This document shows positions 1 through 12,719 of a stretch of DNA of 64,000 bases, piece by piece; the first letter of the stretch is position 1, and each line of letters opens with the position of its first letter. A model generated the notes under the pieces. That model searched no databases and had not been told where the DNA came from. It saw only the letters and a list, made by a program, of their open reading frames with translations. Origin of the DNA: Macrostomum hystrix (taxonomy: Eukaryota > Platyhelminthes > Macrostomidae); contig CATNEN010000001.1 of the NCBI GenBank assembly GCA_950097015.1, forward strand, positions 10,624,001 through 10,688,000, written 5' to 3'. The position numbers and the translations under genes were made by a program.

Positions 1-752
1 GTTCGATTCACCCTTCAGGTCACGATTAATTTCGGTACTTGTTGGGGGGGTTTGGACAGTAGCGACCGGCGGAGGTGCACCATATTTCGTGCAATCAAAG
101 CTTGAAAAATAGCTTCGCTCCTACCTTTCTGTGTGCCTGTTCTGCGTTGTATGAGTTATGTGCGTTGGCGCTGGGGCGTTAGACCTTGCGGGGGGTGGCT
201 GGGGGGCGGGTGTACACCGCCGCGCGCTCATCTGGATTTCCGTAAGCGCGATTGGATAAAGTGTACACTCGTCACCCGCCCCCCCCTGAGGACTGATTTC
301 TATCAGCCTTCCGCCCCGGCTTGGTCTGCTCTGTGCGTGTGCGGGCCTGGGGTGAGAGGCACTCCGGCTGCCGCCCCCTTCCCCGCTTGGCTTGCTGCTG
401 TGTGTGTGAGGTGCCTGCTCAGGGGAGGCGGCGCGATGGGCGGCTCTCGCCTAGTTCGCCGGCCTGGGGGCATGCCGTTCCTGTGTTTGTGCGTCAAGTG
501 CCCCAGGTCCCCCTGCAAAGTAAGTAAGTAAGACGTGCCAATTGCGTTTTGTAAACATTTTTATCTGGGGGGATCTAAACCCTCAAGCGAAGCCTCAAGA
601 AATCAAGAAGGCCCCTCAAGAAAACACGACTCAAGGCTGGAGCAGAGACAGGAAAACTAAGAAAGGGTGCCACAAGAAATTCACTCGCTACTGCAAGGGG
701 AGGGGATGATTCTCAACGCTGCTACTTAGATTCTCATCAATCCTCATTTCAG
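1..752. other. No gene assigned (upstream of receptor exons)
   Basis: GC-rich stretch (about 130-530) followed by sequence with no recognisable domain. Short open frames of 70-130 codons overlap here on both strands and have proline/arginine/cysteine-rich composition typical of chance frames in GC-rich DNA. A repeated GTAAG string at 520-533 resembles a splice donor and could close a 5' exon of the downstream receptor gene, but no coding homology supports this. Confidence 0.4.
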
Positions 753-2860
753 ACGTCACCCTACTCAATCAACGTGAGCTCACTAGGCCAAAGAGAGAAG
801 CCGTATCACTCGGCCTTGCTGGATGTGTTCGCTCAGAATTTGCAGTTTAAGTACGCAATTAGTAATCTTCATTTAATTGGAATATCTAAGTTATAGTACT
901 ATTTATTAAACTGTCGGTTATTTCATATTAAAGTCACAGTTTACCTGTTTCAGCTATGTTCTAATTGAACCCACTGGAGCTACTGTAGATCAGCACCAGT
1001 TTTGTATTAACGAGATTCTGAGCGGGGTAAGCTGTACTAAATATCTGCGTCTAGTAGGATTTTTTGATGTTCGGAATTCACAAATCTTGTGTTAAAGACT
1101 CATAATTTCGGGTATTTGGTTCTTTGTGGGAGCTGTTGCAAAATTTCTTGAAAATCACGACGTCGTTTAGGTACCACAGTATAGGCCCCGTTTGTTTTGG
1201 TCTGCTAAATGTCTTTACAAGTTGACAGCAAACAATCGATTCGCAGCTCATTTTCTCGTTTGAAGCGCGCAAGTTTTGCCTTGCTGTTCGACGCGAAAAG
1301 AAACGAAACGTCGCCAATCGACTATTCGCTCGAGCTGTCACCAACCTGGCTGGGGATTTTATCCAAGCGGCCTGCTAGAAGTAGCCGCATGTGGGCCTTC
1401 TACCGACCCTTTGACGCCATGGTTTGGATCACCGTCCTGGCATTCATGCTGGCTGCATCCTTGGTTGTGTTCCTGTTGGCCTACTTCAACGATTTCTCTG
1501 GTCCGAATCTGGAACTGCCCTACGCCATATCTGATGAGGTCTGGTTCCAGGAGTACATGTTCTCAGTTTTAAGCAGCTTCCTATTGCAGGGCCACGATTT
1601 CTATCCGCTAGCTCTGAGTCCGCGAATTGTCTTGGCCTTCTGGTGGATGCTTACCGTGATTATCTACGGCGCTTATACAGGTGATTTCCGGCAAAATCTA
1701 GTCGATTCGAGAAAGCTCTTGTACCAGTTTTAGGGGCTAAAGTTTCCCAGCTTTATGAGCCCGACTGTACGCTCGTACCTGTACCTATCACTAACAAATC
1801 ATGGCTCATAGCTATTTGTTAAAAATGTATTAGCATTTATCTGAAAAAAATTGGGTGGGTGTGGCGTGGCGTCCCACCCGTCCATGGACTGAACAGCCGT
1901 ACGCAGTCTTAGCTGCTAGCTAAGTCTTCGCAATAGCTGCGGCTGTGCTGTCGACTACACATCTGGCCTAATCAGGGCAGGTACGAGTATATTCAGTTAT
2001 CTTAGACTTTCTAATTTTTATTTCTTTAAACCTCAGGTGAGCTAGCAGCCCAGCTGACCATGATCAACTCGCCGGAACCAATCAGCTCTCTAGACAAACT
2101 GACCGAATCAGCTGACTACAGTGTACTCATGCCAGGTAGTTTGTCTGGCTCAGCCAGCCTTCCAAGCAGCTTATTGTCGCGACTGACTATGGTAGCTGAT
2201 TCCGGAATTGGGTGCTCAGAGAGTGTAAGTTAATGTGCTCCAAGATTGTATCTTGATTTTGAAGTTCCAGAGACGATGAAGAAAGCCGGAGGATTCACGC
2301 ACAAACTTTCGAATTTTTAAGGTTCTTCGCAGTCCCGATAGCTCATTGATCTCCTGCATCGCAGAGAAGAACATTGTTAACTATTACTCTACAGTTTACT
2401 GTAGACAGGTGTACTCAGCTAGTGAACTGCTCAGTGGCAGTGATAAATTTAATGGACTTGCCTTTGCAAAGAGCTGGCCCTATGCTGACCGATTTAATTA
2501 TCTGTGAGTCGTACAGAAAATCAACGTCATCTTTATTCGATTGGCTAACATATCGACATGTAGCATGTAGCTAACTGATAACATTTGTTAAAAATTAGTT
2601 TTTAATCAGCCTTTTTAAATTGGCTTTCCAGGATACAACGCACAAAGGAGAGCGGCATCCTTGACCAGCTAAACAGATTGTACTTTCCAGCCGAGAATGC
2701 TGACTGCAAAGTTGCCAAGGTTACAGTGACTGCCGACTCAGTGTCTATGGAAGATATCGGCGGGGTACTAGTCTGCGGCGGAGTGTTGTACCTGTTGGGC
2801 AGCCTGTTTATTGGCTTTGAAACTCTGTGGACAAGGCTTCTCAAAAGGAAGCCATTCTAA
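753..2860 (+). CDS. Ionotropic glutamate receptor subunit, C-terminal half (partial, 6 exons)
   Basis: Ligand-gated cation channel subunit of the plasma membrane. Exons: 753-850, 954-1026, 1266-1680, 2037-2224, 2322-2503, 2632-2860; phases close exactly, giving 394 residues and a stop at 2858-2860. Exons 1-2 and the start of exon 3 give the end of ligand-binding lobe S1, including the conserved arginine (AKRNE). Exon 3 then carries M1 (VWITVLAFMLAASLVVFLL), the pore loop (SSFLLQGHDFYP) and the start of M3 (SPRIVLAFWWMLTVII). M3 continues across the exon 3/4 junction as AYTGELAAQLT, matching the family gate motif SYTANLAAFLT. Exons 4-5 are lobe S2; exon 6 has the S2 end and M4 (DIGGVLVCGGVLYLLGSLF). 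The amino-terminal domain and start codon are not found in 1-752, so they lie outside the window or are absent. Subtype (kainate-like, AMPA-like or divergent) cannot be fixed by eye. Intron 3 carries a SINE fragment. AATAAA occurs at 3124-3129. Confidence 0.9.
1851..1985 (+). repeat. SINE fragment (3' part) in a receptor intron
   Basis: Shares the TCCATGGACTGAACAGCCGT block, the CTGCGGCTGTGCTGTCG block and the terminal GGGCAGGT with the full SINE on the minus strand at 11689-11973. The tRNA-like head is missing. It lies inside the intron between receptor exons 3 and 4. Confidence 0.7.
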
Positions 2861-5800
2861 ACTATTTCCTTGCATACTGATTTATACGCAAATAAGGACT
2901 ATACTGTGTATTCAATCATTTTAAAGAGTTCTTATATACTTTCTGCGTGAAGTCTTTTTTAAACAGATTCATAAAGTATTTTCTTTTTCTGTATGCACTA
3001 TGTATCTGCTTAGCAGCAAACTGATCTCCTGCAAGTGTGTTAAAATATTTATATCCAATTCTCTAAAATAATGAACACAAGAATAACTGAGAAATCAATT
3101 CACCTTCAAGGTGTAGATTTTAGAATAAAATATTGCACAGTAAATACAAATTATCTGTGATTTTACGCGAATTTGGATGTAATCAAGACATTTTTACACC
3201 TGTAAAAATGTATTTACATTTTTTTTTGCTGTTTTTAAACCAGTCAATCAGCATGTTGACTTATTAATTGTTGATAAAATGTACCAATTATGCGTTTCAA
3301 TATTTGATAAGTTTAGAGAATTGTCCTAAGCTCGTTCACATCGCAATAAAATATGTTTTAGTGTTCGAAAAATGTTTATTAAGAAAAGTTTACAGGTGTG
3401 GGTTCTCGTTTGATGACAGTGATATTACATTAGCCAACAGGGCCAAAGGCAACAAGCGGGAAGGCACAGGCGTGGCGACAAAGGCAGCGGACGAACGAGT
3501 CCTGCGATAGCGAATATATTTTAGGATTTCGGGCGTCACGAAGGAAGGATTAAAAAGGAAGTCAAGAAGCAACGGAATAAAGGCAATACAGAAACAAAAA
3601 TTTACGAGCCAGAACGAGAGAGTGTGAGCGCACAAATAAAAGTGGGGCCGACGCCGCCACCCCCCAACCAAACCACCCCACCTGCCCACCGGCACCCAGC
3701 ACCCCACCTTGCGGCAGGGATGCACACGCGCGAGCCGCACGCACAGACAGGCGGAGGGCCGGCCCAGTCGGCTAAACACGATTACAGAGCCAGTTAATAC
3801 CGGCCCCGAAATCGCAACCTTAGCGTACCTTAACCATTTAAACGCATAAAATCTAGCAAAAATACGAATACGGTGAAATAAAAACAAGTCAGATACTCAC
3901 TTTTTTAATGGATTCAAGTGTGATCTAAAAGTTTTATAATGACAATAATGAAAGAGTTAAGTAACCATCAACAAAAATAGTAGCTGCTATGGGTTAAGGC
4001 AATACGACGGTTGCAAGCAAATAAATTTGGGTTTCTTCTGTTCTAGATATCCTTGTGGATGGGAAATAAAAATAGTGGGCCATAATTAATTTTACTGAAT
4101 GGGATAATTATCTAAAATAAAGGAAGTCATTACAGTTTTGCCTTGTGAAATAGTGCGGGTCTTTTGCTAGCCGATGACCGCCCTCATGAAAGATAGGAGT
4201 GTGGAAAACGACGATAGAGTCGGAGGTCGATCGCTGCTGCCGCGAGTTGTCGCAGAGAGGGATGACGAAGGGAGGGATGAAGGGAGAGATGAAGGGAGAG
4301 ATGGGGCGGTACAAAGGATGCAAGTGAGTGGTCCTATTGGCCTCAGGCTGGCCAGTCCCACCCAACCCATAGGCCACAGGCATGACTGCCGTGCCCACCC
4401 CAAGCAGTGCTCGAAACCGGCTAAAAGTCTAAATAGATGTCGGACTACCCGCAAGCGAATAGGACAGGGCTAGATAGCCTACTGTCATCAGTAGCATGTT
4501 CGTAACTGACTCCTAACTTTGGTAGCAGTGGTCGACTCGGCCTAGGCTCTTGTCTTAGAAATGCGGAAAGGCTATCGGCAAAGCGGATAATGATCGAAGG
4601 TAGCGCCACCACCCAATGCGCCTACGTTGCCACCGCAGACATTTGGGAACTTGGGTCCCCGGAGCTCGCAGCTCCCAGTTTGTCACACAGATCTTAGACA
4701 AGCCGAAAAATAGAGCATTCTGTAACTTCCGTTTTAGACTAGGGTGAGAACCCCAGAATGGATCGAGTCACGCCTCACAAGGGGATTCCTGAAACTGCGC
4801 TACAGTGGTCTAGAAAGGTGGTACTCCGAACCCGAATGAGAAGTCCATAGCCAGAATCCTACTCATGAGACATTAGACACATTCCGTACATTAGACTGCA
4901 GCCTACTCATTAGATAACTAGCAAGCCGATTCTGTGTGAGTTGAGGAAAACAGAGGCAGGAGAGATTGAGCAGAACACTGGCTGAGTGATTATGCAAGCA
5001 GGAAATTATTAGATCACGCCTCTCGCTCCCATGGCCGCGGTTGCGAAAGGCGGGGAAAAGAGGGAGAATTCAAATTGGCAAAGGAACTTGACGCATACAC
5101 TGGAACCCGCCGAGAGAGTGAGGAAAGCCGGCCAAGGAATCCCCCACCTCGTAGGCAGAAATGCACACGCTACATCCCGCATTTAGCTCGCAAATCCCTA
5201 GCTCCATATTACTCTCATGCGCGCTCACAGTAGCCTTCTTGCCGCAGCTTTCAGCTCGGCCTCGCCAGAGCCCATTCCCCTAGTGAATTAGCCACTCATG
5301 ATTGAGGGCTGTCTAATGAGAAAATAAAGGGGAAATAACAGCATGATAGAAAGTGATTTAAATTGTTACTAAATTGCCTAATAGTTAAATGATTGGCGAC
5401 TAAGATGAATAATAGTTTATTAGGCTAAAAACAAATCTCTGCCCTCGCCCCGATTGCCCACTAGCTAAGTAATAAATCCCTTAGGGATAACGATAAAAGT
5501 CCGCTGCGCGGGTTACTTATCTGAATACGCTGGTTGGCAGGCTGCAGGCCGTCGATCTCGCGGGGAATGCAAATGAACGGGAGAAAGGTGGGGAATTGCT
5601 AAGTACAGTTGGCAAGGGGCCAGACTGCAGGGAGCTCAAGGCTCAATTTGGAGCGCACCTAAGGAGGTGGCTTGCGCTTAAGGGCACTAGCAGGTAGTTG
5701 CCTGCTGCTACGATCTGGAGCCTTAGGCTCAGGGACTAGGTGCTAGCCTAGACGGGGGAGAGTCCACGGACCGAGTTCCGGGACCGGACAAGGGAAAAAG

Positions 5801-6829
5801 GTGAGCAGGGAAGTCGCCGGGAAAGGCTCCCGGAAAGAGGAAAAAGGAAGGTAAAGAAAAAGGTTGTCCTAGGGGCAGCGCAGCGCGCTCTCTTAAATAG
5901 TCCTGCAGCTCCGCCAACCCCGCATTCATCAAAATAACCCACATGCTCGCCGGCCTGTCAGCGAGGAATCGGGTCGGCATAATGCCACCCCAATTGCCCA
6001 CTGAAGCGGCGGCGAGAATCGCCAGATGCCCCACTAGGAGCGTCTGCCGGCAGTCGGCCAATGATTGTGATCCCGCCGGGATATGGGAAGCGCAGGCGCC
6101 GACCTGCCTATAGTGTCGTTACATGTATCTAAAGGGGGAAAGGTCATAATCGAGCTTCGGCTCGGGTTACAGTAAAGAAGAGGGACATGAAGAATTAAAG
6201 CTCACTCTAAACGCATGAGTGATCCCGACAATCTGATCGCGGTTTGGAGGGGAATTATAACCTAAACTAGTCCATACAGTATTGCTATTTCCGCGATCAG
6301 TCACTCCTACAGGGGACTAGACAGATCCGAGACAAAGGGAATCGGCGGCTACTTAATTCACCTCCGCCCCAAGTCTGGCCCTAAGATTAATGATGGTGTT
6401 CTGCGGCCAGCTGCTATGTGGGTCGCGATTATTAACTTGCTAAAAATGGAAAAATTTGGCTGGCTCACAACCCCACTCGATTCCGAAGTACACTCCACAT
6501 CACTTGCTAGATATTTGATTTGTAACAGTTTAAACAATTTCCAATGTCAAATTGTCCTCACAGACCATTCGATTCGGTATTTCCTAGAACTGAGCATTCA
6601 ACACATCCAAAACTTCTTCGCTACTTTTGTCCGACGTTTCTGAACTTTTTGGAACATTTAGAGCAGAAACAAGTTTTGTACGCAGACGATAATTTTCACC
6701 ACGAAAAACGCATTGATTAAATTGTTTTAGGGCGCGGCGGATTTTAAAGTACCCTTCGACTCTCACGAGACTAACGACAACTGAGTTCTCGTTTTCATTT
6801 TCGTTTTCTGAATTGCATCCATCCTCAAG
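2861..6829. other. Intergenic, no supported gene
   Basis: About 4 kb between the receptor stop and the first ankyrin exon. 2861-3400 is AT-rich 3' flank. Around 4258-4302 there is a short purine-rich 12-bp repeat (about three copies). 3390-3887 and 5729-6061 (both minus) contain open frames of 165 and 110 codons without recognisable domains, with overlapping frames in GC-rich sequence; I do not call them genes. The 4500-6400 stretch is of intermediate GC and could be decayed mobile DNA, but no terminal repeats or protein remnants were seen. Undetected 5' exons of the ankyrin gene may lie in its last part. Confidence 0.4.
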
Positions 6830-9033
6830 ATGCAGAAATGACAAAAATTATGCTCGAAAATGGAGCTCTAAGCCAAGTGACAGATACTATTGGACGTTCA
6901 CCTTTGACTATAGCTGTAAGCTCTGGAAACTTGGAAATTGTTAAAATGCTGATTGAGAAAGAACAGGAACTACTAGACAAAGTCGGCCTAAGGAAACTGT
7001 CCGTTCACTACTGGGCAGCTTGGAAGCTGGGGTTCGAAGACATCTGTCTGCACATGCTACGGTAAGGGACGGCTAACGGTTTTGAAGGGTAGTCATTGTT
7101 GATCATCGCGTTGGTCGCAAAAATATTGAAAAAACAAATATATTACGCTTGTACATACCATATTTTTTCCATTTTAGAAAAATATTTTGCGTTTCACGCA
7201 AAAATGTTTTGGTAAGCACTCCGTCATTTACTATTTTCTATTCAAACAAACCGTATATTACGTTAGTGCTCACTAGCGATGAAAGGGCTCTTTTATATAT
7301 TTTTTAAATGGAGGTACTGAAGGTGTTGGAATATTCTGTCGTACAGCTTCAATTTAAATCAGCATGAATTATCATAGCTCGTATAGTTAGACGATGTCTT
7401 AGCGCAATCGAATTATCATGTAGGAATATATTTGAAGCTGTATGCCACCGCTGGTAACTATTACACTACATTAGCTAATGTATTGTATTACAGTAATATA
7501 AAGCGTGCATATACTACCAACAATTCAAAGACTTTGACTATAACGTCATAAAAATAGGACCTGTTGGTATGTGCCTCACGAGAAATCAAATTACAAAATA
7601 TTCCAGGCTGCTGAAAGGCTGGGCCGTCTCATCGCACTGGGAAAGTGCGAAGAATTCCTCCAAGGTCTAAAAAATACCGAGATAAGCAAATTGAGGGACT
7701 GGAGAGGCAAAACGCCTCTCATGATTTTAGCTGAAATTGGTCCGAAAATTTCGAAGCGACAGAGACATTGTGCGGAGATGCTGCTTAAACGCGGCGCTGA
7801 TGCCAGCGCCACTGACCTGGAGGGTAATACGCCACTTCATTTGGCAGCAGCAGCTGATAACCTTGAGATGATAAAACTGTTGACAAAATCTTCCCGTGCG
7901 AATGCACTACTTACTACGAAAAATTCACAAGGCGAAACTCCCCTGGACGTAGCTCAGCAGAACGGACGCAATGGCTCAGTTGAGTTGCTTAAGATGGCCT
8001 TGAAAAAAGTCAAGTAAGTGTTGCTAATTGTTTTCAGTATCTCTTGCCAAAACGATTTCATCTAATTCACTACACAAGTGTGCCCGCTTGAAGTCACAAT
8101 TTCAGAAGCGCTAAGAGTCTCGTGTCTGTCAAGACCGTTCGTGAAAAAATATCTGGAGCCAAGACTGTCATTAGCCGTAAGCATGAACGTACTTCTGCGT
8201 AAAACTTATTTTTGTTATTTGAAATAATTTTAAAGATTTTAAAGATCGAGACCACGTTTTTTTCGGTGGCATCCGCGTAAAGAAGGTTTGGGGGCTTGTC
8301 GCGCAATTTACGCCCTTGAGTGCCAACCCACTGCCTGACGATGAGAAAAATCACCAAATGATGAGGTTCTAGTGTCACCAAATGATGGTCCATTGCTTGC
8401 AGCCCTCCTAACTAAGCAGCAACTAAGCGTTTACAGGATCTGAAAGATTTTTTGTAGGGAAAAAAGTAAATTCACCCAAATCATAAAATACTTGGATTTA
8501 TAACTTGTTGATTCATTTTTTACTCTACGTATTCGTCGCAAATTTCGTGGTTTCAAAAGCTTGTTTTATTGTGATACATTAGATCCTTCCGCTTTTTATA
8601 AGAAAAGTAAGGAACTCTATGCGCAGTATCGATTTGTTGTGCCAAAAAATTGACCCAACTTTCAGAAAGTGAATCGCCAACAGTGGAACATGCGAACCAG
8701 CAGAATAGTGATGCCGTTTATCAGAAATACAAAAAAGAAAACACTTTTGTCGCGCAAATTGATCGTGACAAATTCAAATTACTTGTCTGTGCTGCAAATT
8801 TAAACAATCGAATTAAAGAATACATGATGACCAACATCGAGAAGAGTTCATTGAGTATTGAAGGATTCAACAACATTGAGGGAAACATAAAAGCAAAGCA
8901 GAGCGAGCTGAGAATTCAGCTGGTTAAATATCTAGAGAAGAATCCAACACGAAACGAGGATATCGTCAAGCAAGACGCTTTATGCGAGCCGTTTAAAAGT
9001 TCCGATATAACTTTTAAAAAAACTCTACTTTGA
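6830..9033 (+). CDS. Ankyrin-repeat protein, 3' part (5 exons incl. 34-bp microexon)
   Basis: Function not recognised; the family only predicts protein-protein binding. Exons: about 6830-7061, 7178-7211, 7607-8013, 8106-8176, 8666-9033 (stop TGA). Phases close: CG + 34 bp restores frame, AA|A joins exons 3-4, C|AA joins exons 4-5, giving about 369 residues after the first partial codon. Exon 1 has two ankyrin units (GRSPLTIAVSSGNLEIVKML). Exon 3 has about three, including GNTPLHLAAAADNLEMIKLL with the TPLH hallmark. The last two exons give a lysine-rich, probably helical tail with no known domain. The upstream acceptor at 6829 is modest and the true start could be upstream; an ATG exists at 6838. 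No paralog is seen in the window. Confidence 0.72.
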
Positions 9034-10320
9034 ATTTTTGCGTGCATGCACTTCTGGATCTATTGTACCTGACGTGACTTTTAAAAAGTTGTTTTAAGAA
9101 ATGTTGTGTGAGTGGTAGCATTGTGCCAGAGAAGTTCGAATTTTTGGAGCTGTTATCGCAGCTAATATTTTGATGTATACAATCTCGAGTCCATGGGTGT
9201 TTGGCATATATAATTTCTCTTATTTCCCTCAAATGGCACTATTTTCCTCATTTATGTATCCGGATGCGTTAGTGAGGCTGGGGAGGCATGCAATCACGTG
9301 AAGGGATGAGTCAACAGTCTGAACTTAAAACACCCATCCCACCTGCACTACCCATTGTTCCAGTTAACTCAAGCATGGCGGGAGAATAAACATCAAATTT
9401 ACTTTCAAATCGGCACACCACTTAGATTGCTCGGCACTTCTCACCTAAAATATTTGAGTTAATATATTTATAAAGTTAGTTCCTTAATCAAGCGCACATT
9501 TTGCATCAAGCGCAAGTCTTTTCGACAAAAAATGAAAATCATAATTTGTATTCGCACCCGCCCCACCTCCTCTTAACCTACTGTACCAACTCGGCCCAAT
9601 CAGAGAGCAGCAGGGCTCGGCTTGTACATCTCACAGGGTCAAGGCTGGGTCTGCAGGGTCTATCAATCACGTGCACGGCTCACGCGCGTGATGCAATATC
9701 TTTCAAATATTTCAAAACCTTCGATTTCTCCACTATACTAAAAATGAAATGCTTGCTTGCTTGCTTGTAATTGATTTTCTCCCGAACGGCTCAACCGATT
9801 TTCACCATTTCTTCACCAAAAGATGCCAAATATGGGGACAATTTTACACGTATTTTTATTAAGCTTAACTTTATTGCTAAGGGGATTAAATATTCGAAAA
9901 ACATGATTTTTCAAAGGTCAAACCATCTTGGCCTATTGAGAATTTTACTCACTGCCACTGAATTAGAATTGCATCGTCAAATTGCGCAACAACCCCTAGC
10001 TGATTGAATTTGAAGCCTGCACTCTGGAGACAAATTTGAAATAAATGTACACAACCAACCGCGAGACTGGGTGTACTCTATTTTCTTACTTCATTGTACA
10101 AAGCCAGAACTTTGAGAATTCATTTTATAAGGCTGATTTTTGCACCCACTAACCAACAGTCAAAATAGCCGATGTGTAGGCACTAGGAATAAGTTAGGCT
10201 AGGCTAGGGTTCGATTCTGCACTGCGTAAAATCATTTAGACTAATTGTCAGTCAGTAGTGATTGAAGATTATTAAAATTTATTTTTTCATTTCGTAAATG
10301 AAATATTATAAACCATAGAA
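9034..10320. other. Intergenic, AT-rich, possible Helitron-like end
   Basis: No supported coding sequence. At 9733-9800 a CTATACTAAAAATGAAATG start followed by (GCTT)n and a CCGAACGGCTCAACCGATTT stretch resembles the conserved start of animal Helitrons (see findings). The rest is featureless AT-rich DNA. Confidence 0.35.
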
Positions 10321-10987
10321 AATCTGAGTTTGAATCATGGCAAAAATAGAGTTTGAATCATGGCTAAACCAGAGTTTGAATCATGGCTAAACCAGAGCTT
10401 GAATCATGGCTAAACCAGCGTTTGAATCATGGCTAAACCAGAGATTGAATCATAGTCAACCGGAGTCTGAATCATGGCTAAACCAGAGTTTGAATCATGG
10501 CTAAACCAGAGTCTGAATCATGGCTAAACCAGCGTTTGAATCATGGCTAAACCAGAGCTTGAATCATGGCTAAACCAGAGTTTGAATCATGGCTAAACCA
10601 GAGCTTGAATCATGGCTAAACCAGAGTCTGAATCATGGCTAAACCAGACTTTAAATCATGGCTAAACCAGAGTTTGAATCATGGCTAAATCAGCGTTTGA
10701 ATCATGGCTACCCAGCGTTTGAATCATGGCTAACCCAGCGTTTGAATCATGGCTAACCCAGCGTTTGAATCATGGCTAACCCAGCGTTTGAATCATGGCT
10801 AAACCAGCGTTTGAATCATGGCTTACCCAGAGTTTGAATCATGGCAAAATCAGAGATTGAATCATGGCTAAACCAGATTTTGAATCATGGCTAAACCAGA
10901 ATTTCAATCGTAGCTAAAACAGAGTTTAAATCATGGCTAAACCAGAGTTTGAATCATGGCTAAACCAGGGTGTGAATCATAGCAAAA
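10321..10987. repeat. 23-bp minisatellite, block 1
   Basis: About 28 tandem copies with core TGAATCATGGCTAAACCAG. Copies differ mainly at two positions (AGAG/AGCG; TTTG/CTTG). The same unit recurs at 11463-11660 and 11975-12243. Confidence 0.95.
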
Positions 10988-11136
10988 TGTTTTGCCATTG
11001 ATGAATTCTCTATATTTAGCTTTTGTTATCATATAACGTCATAATGATATACATTTGTATCAAAATAATTTTGTCTGATATTCAACTAATGTTGTTCTTC
11101 TCAATTTTCTACAATAGCAGCTAATAAAAAATTCAA

Positions 11137-11462
11137 CTGGGGAACATTGTCAACTGGGGAGTCTTCAAAAAATAGGGGATCATGGTAAACTGCGGGATGG
11201 GATGATTGTCAACTGGGGGATCATTGTCAACTGGGGGATCATTGTCAACTGGGGGATCATCATCAACTGGGGTATCATTGTCAACTGGGGGATCATTGTC
11301 AACTGGGGGATCATTGTCAACTGGGGGATCATCATCAACTGGGGTATCATTGTCAACTGGGGGATCATTGTCAACTGGGGGATCATTGTCAACTGGGTGA
11401 TCATCATCAACTGGGGGATCTTTGTCAACTTGGGGATCATTGTCAACTAGGGGATAATTGTC
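11137..11462. repeat. 18-bp minisatellite, block 1
   Basis: About 18 copies of GGGGATCATTGTCAACTG with a CATCATC variant every few copies. The length is a multiple of three, so hexapeptide frames (IIVNWG) run open on both strands; these are artefacts of the repeat. Starts after unique sequence containing TAGCAGCTAATAAAAA. Confidence 0.95.
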
Positions 11463-11660
11463 AGAGTTTAAATCATGGCTAACCCAGCGTTAGAATCATG
11501 GCTAAACCAGAGTTTGAATCATAGCTAACCTAGCGTTAGAATCATAGCTAAACCAGAGCTTAAGTCATGGCTAAACCAGAGATTCAATCATGGCTAAACC
11601 AGAGTTTGAATCATGGCTAAACCCGAGTTTGAATCTTAGCCAACCAGAGTTTGAATCATT
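11463..11660. repeat. 23-bp minisatellite, block 2
   Basis: Same 23-bp unit as block 1, immediately abutting the end of the 18-bp array, and ending at the tail of the SINE. Confidence 0.9.
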
Positions 11661-11664
11661 AATA

Positions 11665-11973
11665 ATAATAATTTTAATAATAATTGATTACACCTGCCCC
11701 AATTGGGTCAGATGTGCAGCCGACAGCACAGCCGCAGCCAATGCGCGGCGCGTCTGAAGGCTGCGTACAGCTGTTCAGTCCACGGACTGGGGGGACGCCA
11801 CACCGACCTTCAATTATCCCAGCTGATGCTGGTACCCATTAAACAGCTGGGTGAACTGAAGCAATGCAGAGTTAAGTGTCTTGCTAAAGGACGCATATTG
11901 TTCCAGTGGAGTCGGGAATCGAACCCCCGACCTTCAAGTCGTGAGTCCGACGCCCTAACCACTAGGCTACAAC
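11665..11973 (-). mobile_element. Full-length tRNA-derived SINE
   Basis: Non-autonomous retroposon. On the minus strand the head has a pol III A box TAGCCTAGTGG (plus 11959-11969) and a B box GGTTCGATTCC (plus 11915-11925). Then come a body with TCTTGCTAAAGGAC-type sequence (as read on the plus strand), the conserved TCC(A/G)TGGACTGAACAGC block, and a (TTATTA)n-type tail. It lies between two 23-bp array blocks, so it apparently inserted into that array. The body resembles the broadly distributed invertebrate tRNA-SINE class, but I cannot name the family. Confidence 0.8.
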
Positions 11974-11974
11974 C

Positions 11975-12243
11975 TCAATCAGAGCTTGAATCATGTCTAA
12001 ACCAGAGTTTGAATCATAGCTAAACCAGCGTTTGAATCATGGCTAAACCAGAGCTTGAATCATGGCTAAACCAGAGCTTGAATCATGGCTAAACCAGAGC
12101 TTGAATCATGGCTAAACAAGAGTTTGAATCATGGCTAAACCAGAGCTTGAATCATGGCTAAACAAGAGTTTGAATCATGGCTAAACCAGAGCTTGAATCA
12201 TGGCTAAACCCGAGTTTGAATCATGGCTAACCCAGCGTTTGAA
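11975..12243. repeat. 23-bp minisatellite, block 3
   Basis: About 11 copies of the 23-bp unit, continuing directly from the SINE head and giving way abruptly to 18-bp units after 12243. Confidence 0.9.
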
Positions 12244-12249
12244 AAATCA

Positions 12250-12718
12250 ACGTCAACTGGGGAGTCATCATCAAAATGGGGATCATGGTAAACTGGGGGA
12301 TTATCGTCAACTGGGGATCATGGTAAACTGGGGGATAATCGTCAACTGGGGGATCATGGTAAACTGGGGGATAATTGTCAACTGGGGAATCATCATCAAA
12401 TGTGGGATCATGCTCAACTTGGGATCATTGTCAACTGGGGGATCATCATCAACTGGGGGATCATTGTGAACTGGGGGATCATTGTCAACTGGGGGATCAT
12501 TGTCAACCGGGGGATCATTGTCAACTGGGGGATCATTGTCAACTGGGGGATCATTGTCAACTGGGTGATCATCATCAACTGGGTGATCATTGTCAACTGG
12601 GGGAACATTGTCAGCTGGGGGAACATTGTTAAATGGGGATCATCATCAATGGGGAGTCATCATCAACTGGGGGATCATTGTGAACTGGGGGATCATTGTG
12701 AACTGGGGGATCATTGTA
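12250..12718. repeat. 18-bp minisatellite, block 2
   Basis: About 25 copies of the same 18-bp unit as 11137-11462, with the first copies more degenerate (GGTAAACTG, CGTCAACTG variants). Ends at a flank (AGCTGCTAAAAAGTATATAC, about 12739-12758) that recurs after the short 18-bp remnant at 13785-13830. Confidence 0.95.
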
Positions 12719-12719
12719 G

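Noticed and set aside
133-531. Plus-strand 132-codon frame at the window start
   Set aside because: Tryptophan/cysteine/arginine-rich chance frame in GC-rich sequence, overlapped on both strands.
3390-3887. Minus-strand 165-codon frame
   Set aside because: No domain, unusual composition, overlaps other frames in GC-rich DNA; no splice or promoter context.
5729-6061. Minus-strand 110-codon frame
   Set aside because: No recognisable family; a second frame overlaps most of it; proline-rich tail typical of chance translation.
11899-11973. A functional tRNA gene on the minus strand
   Set aside because: A and B boxes are present, but the sequence continues into the SINE body and the cloverleaf is poor; it is a SINE head.
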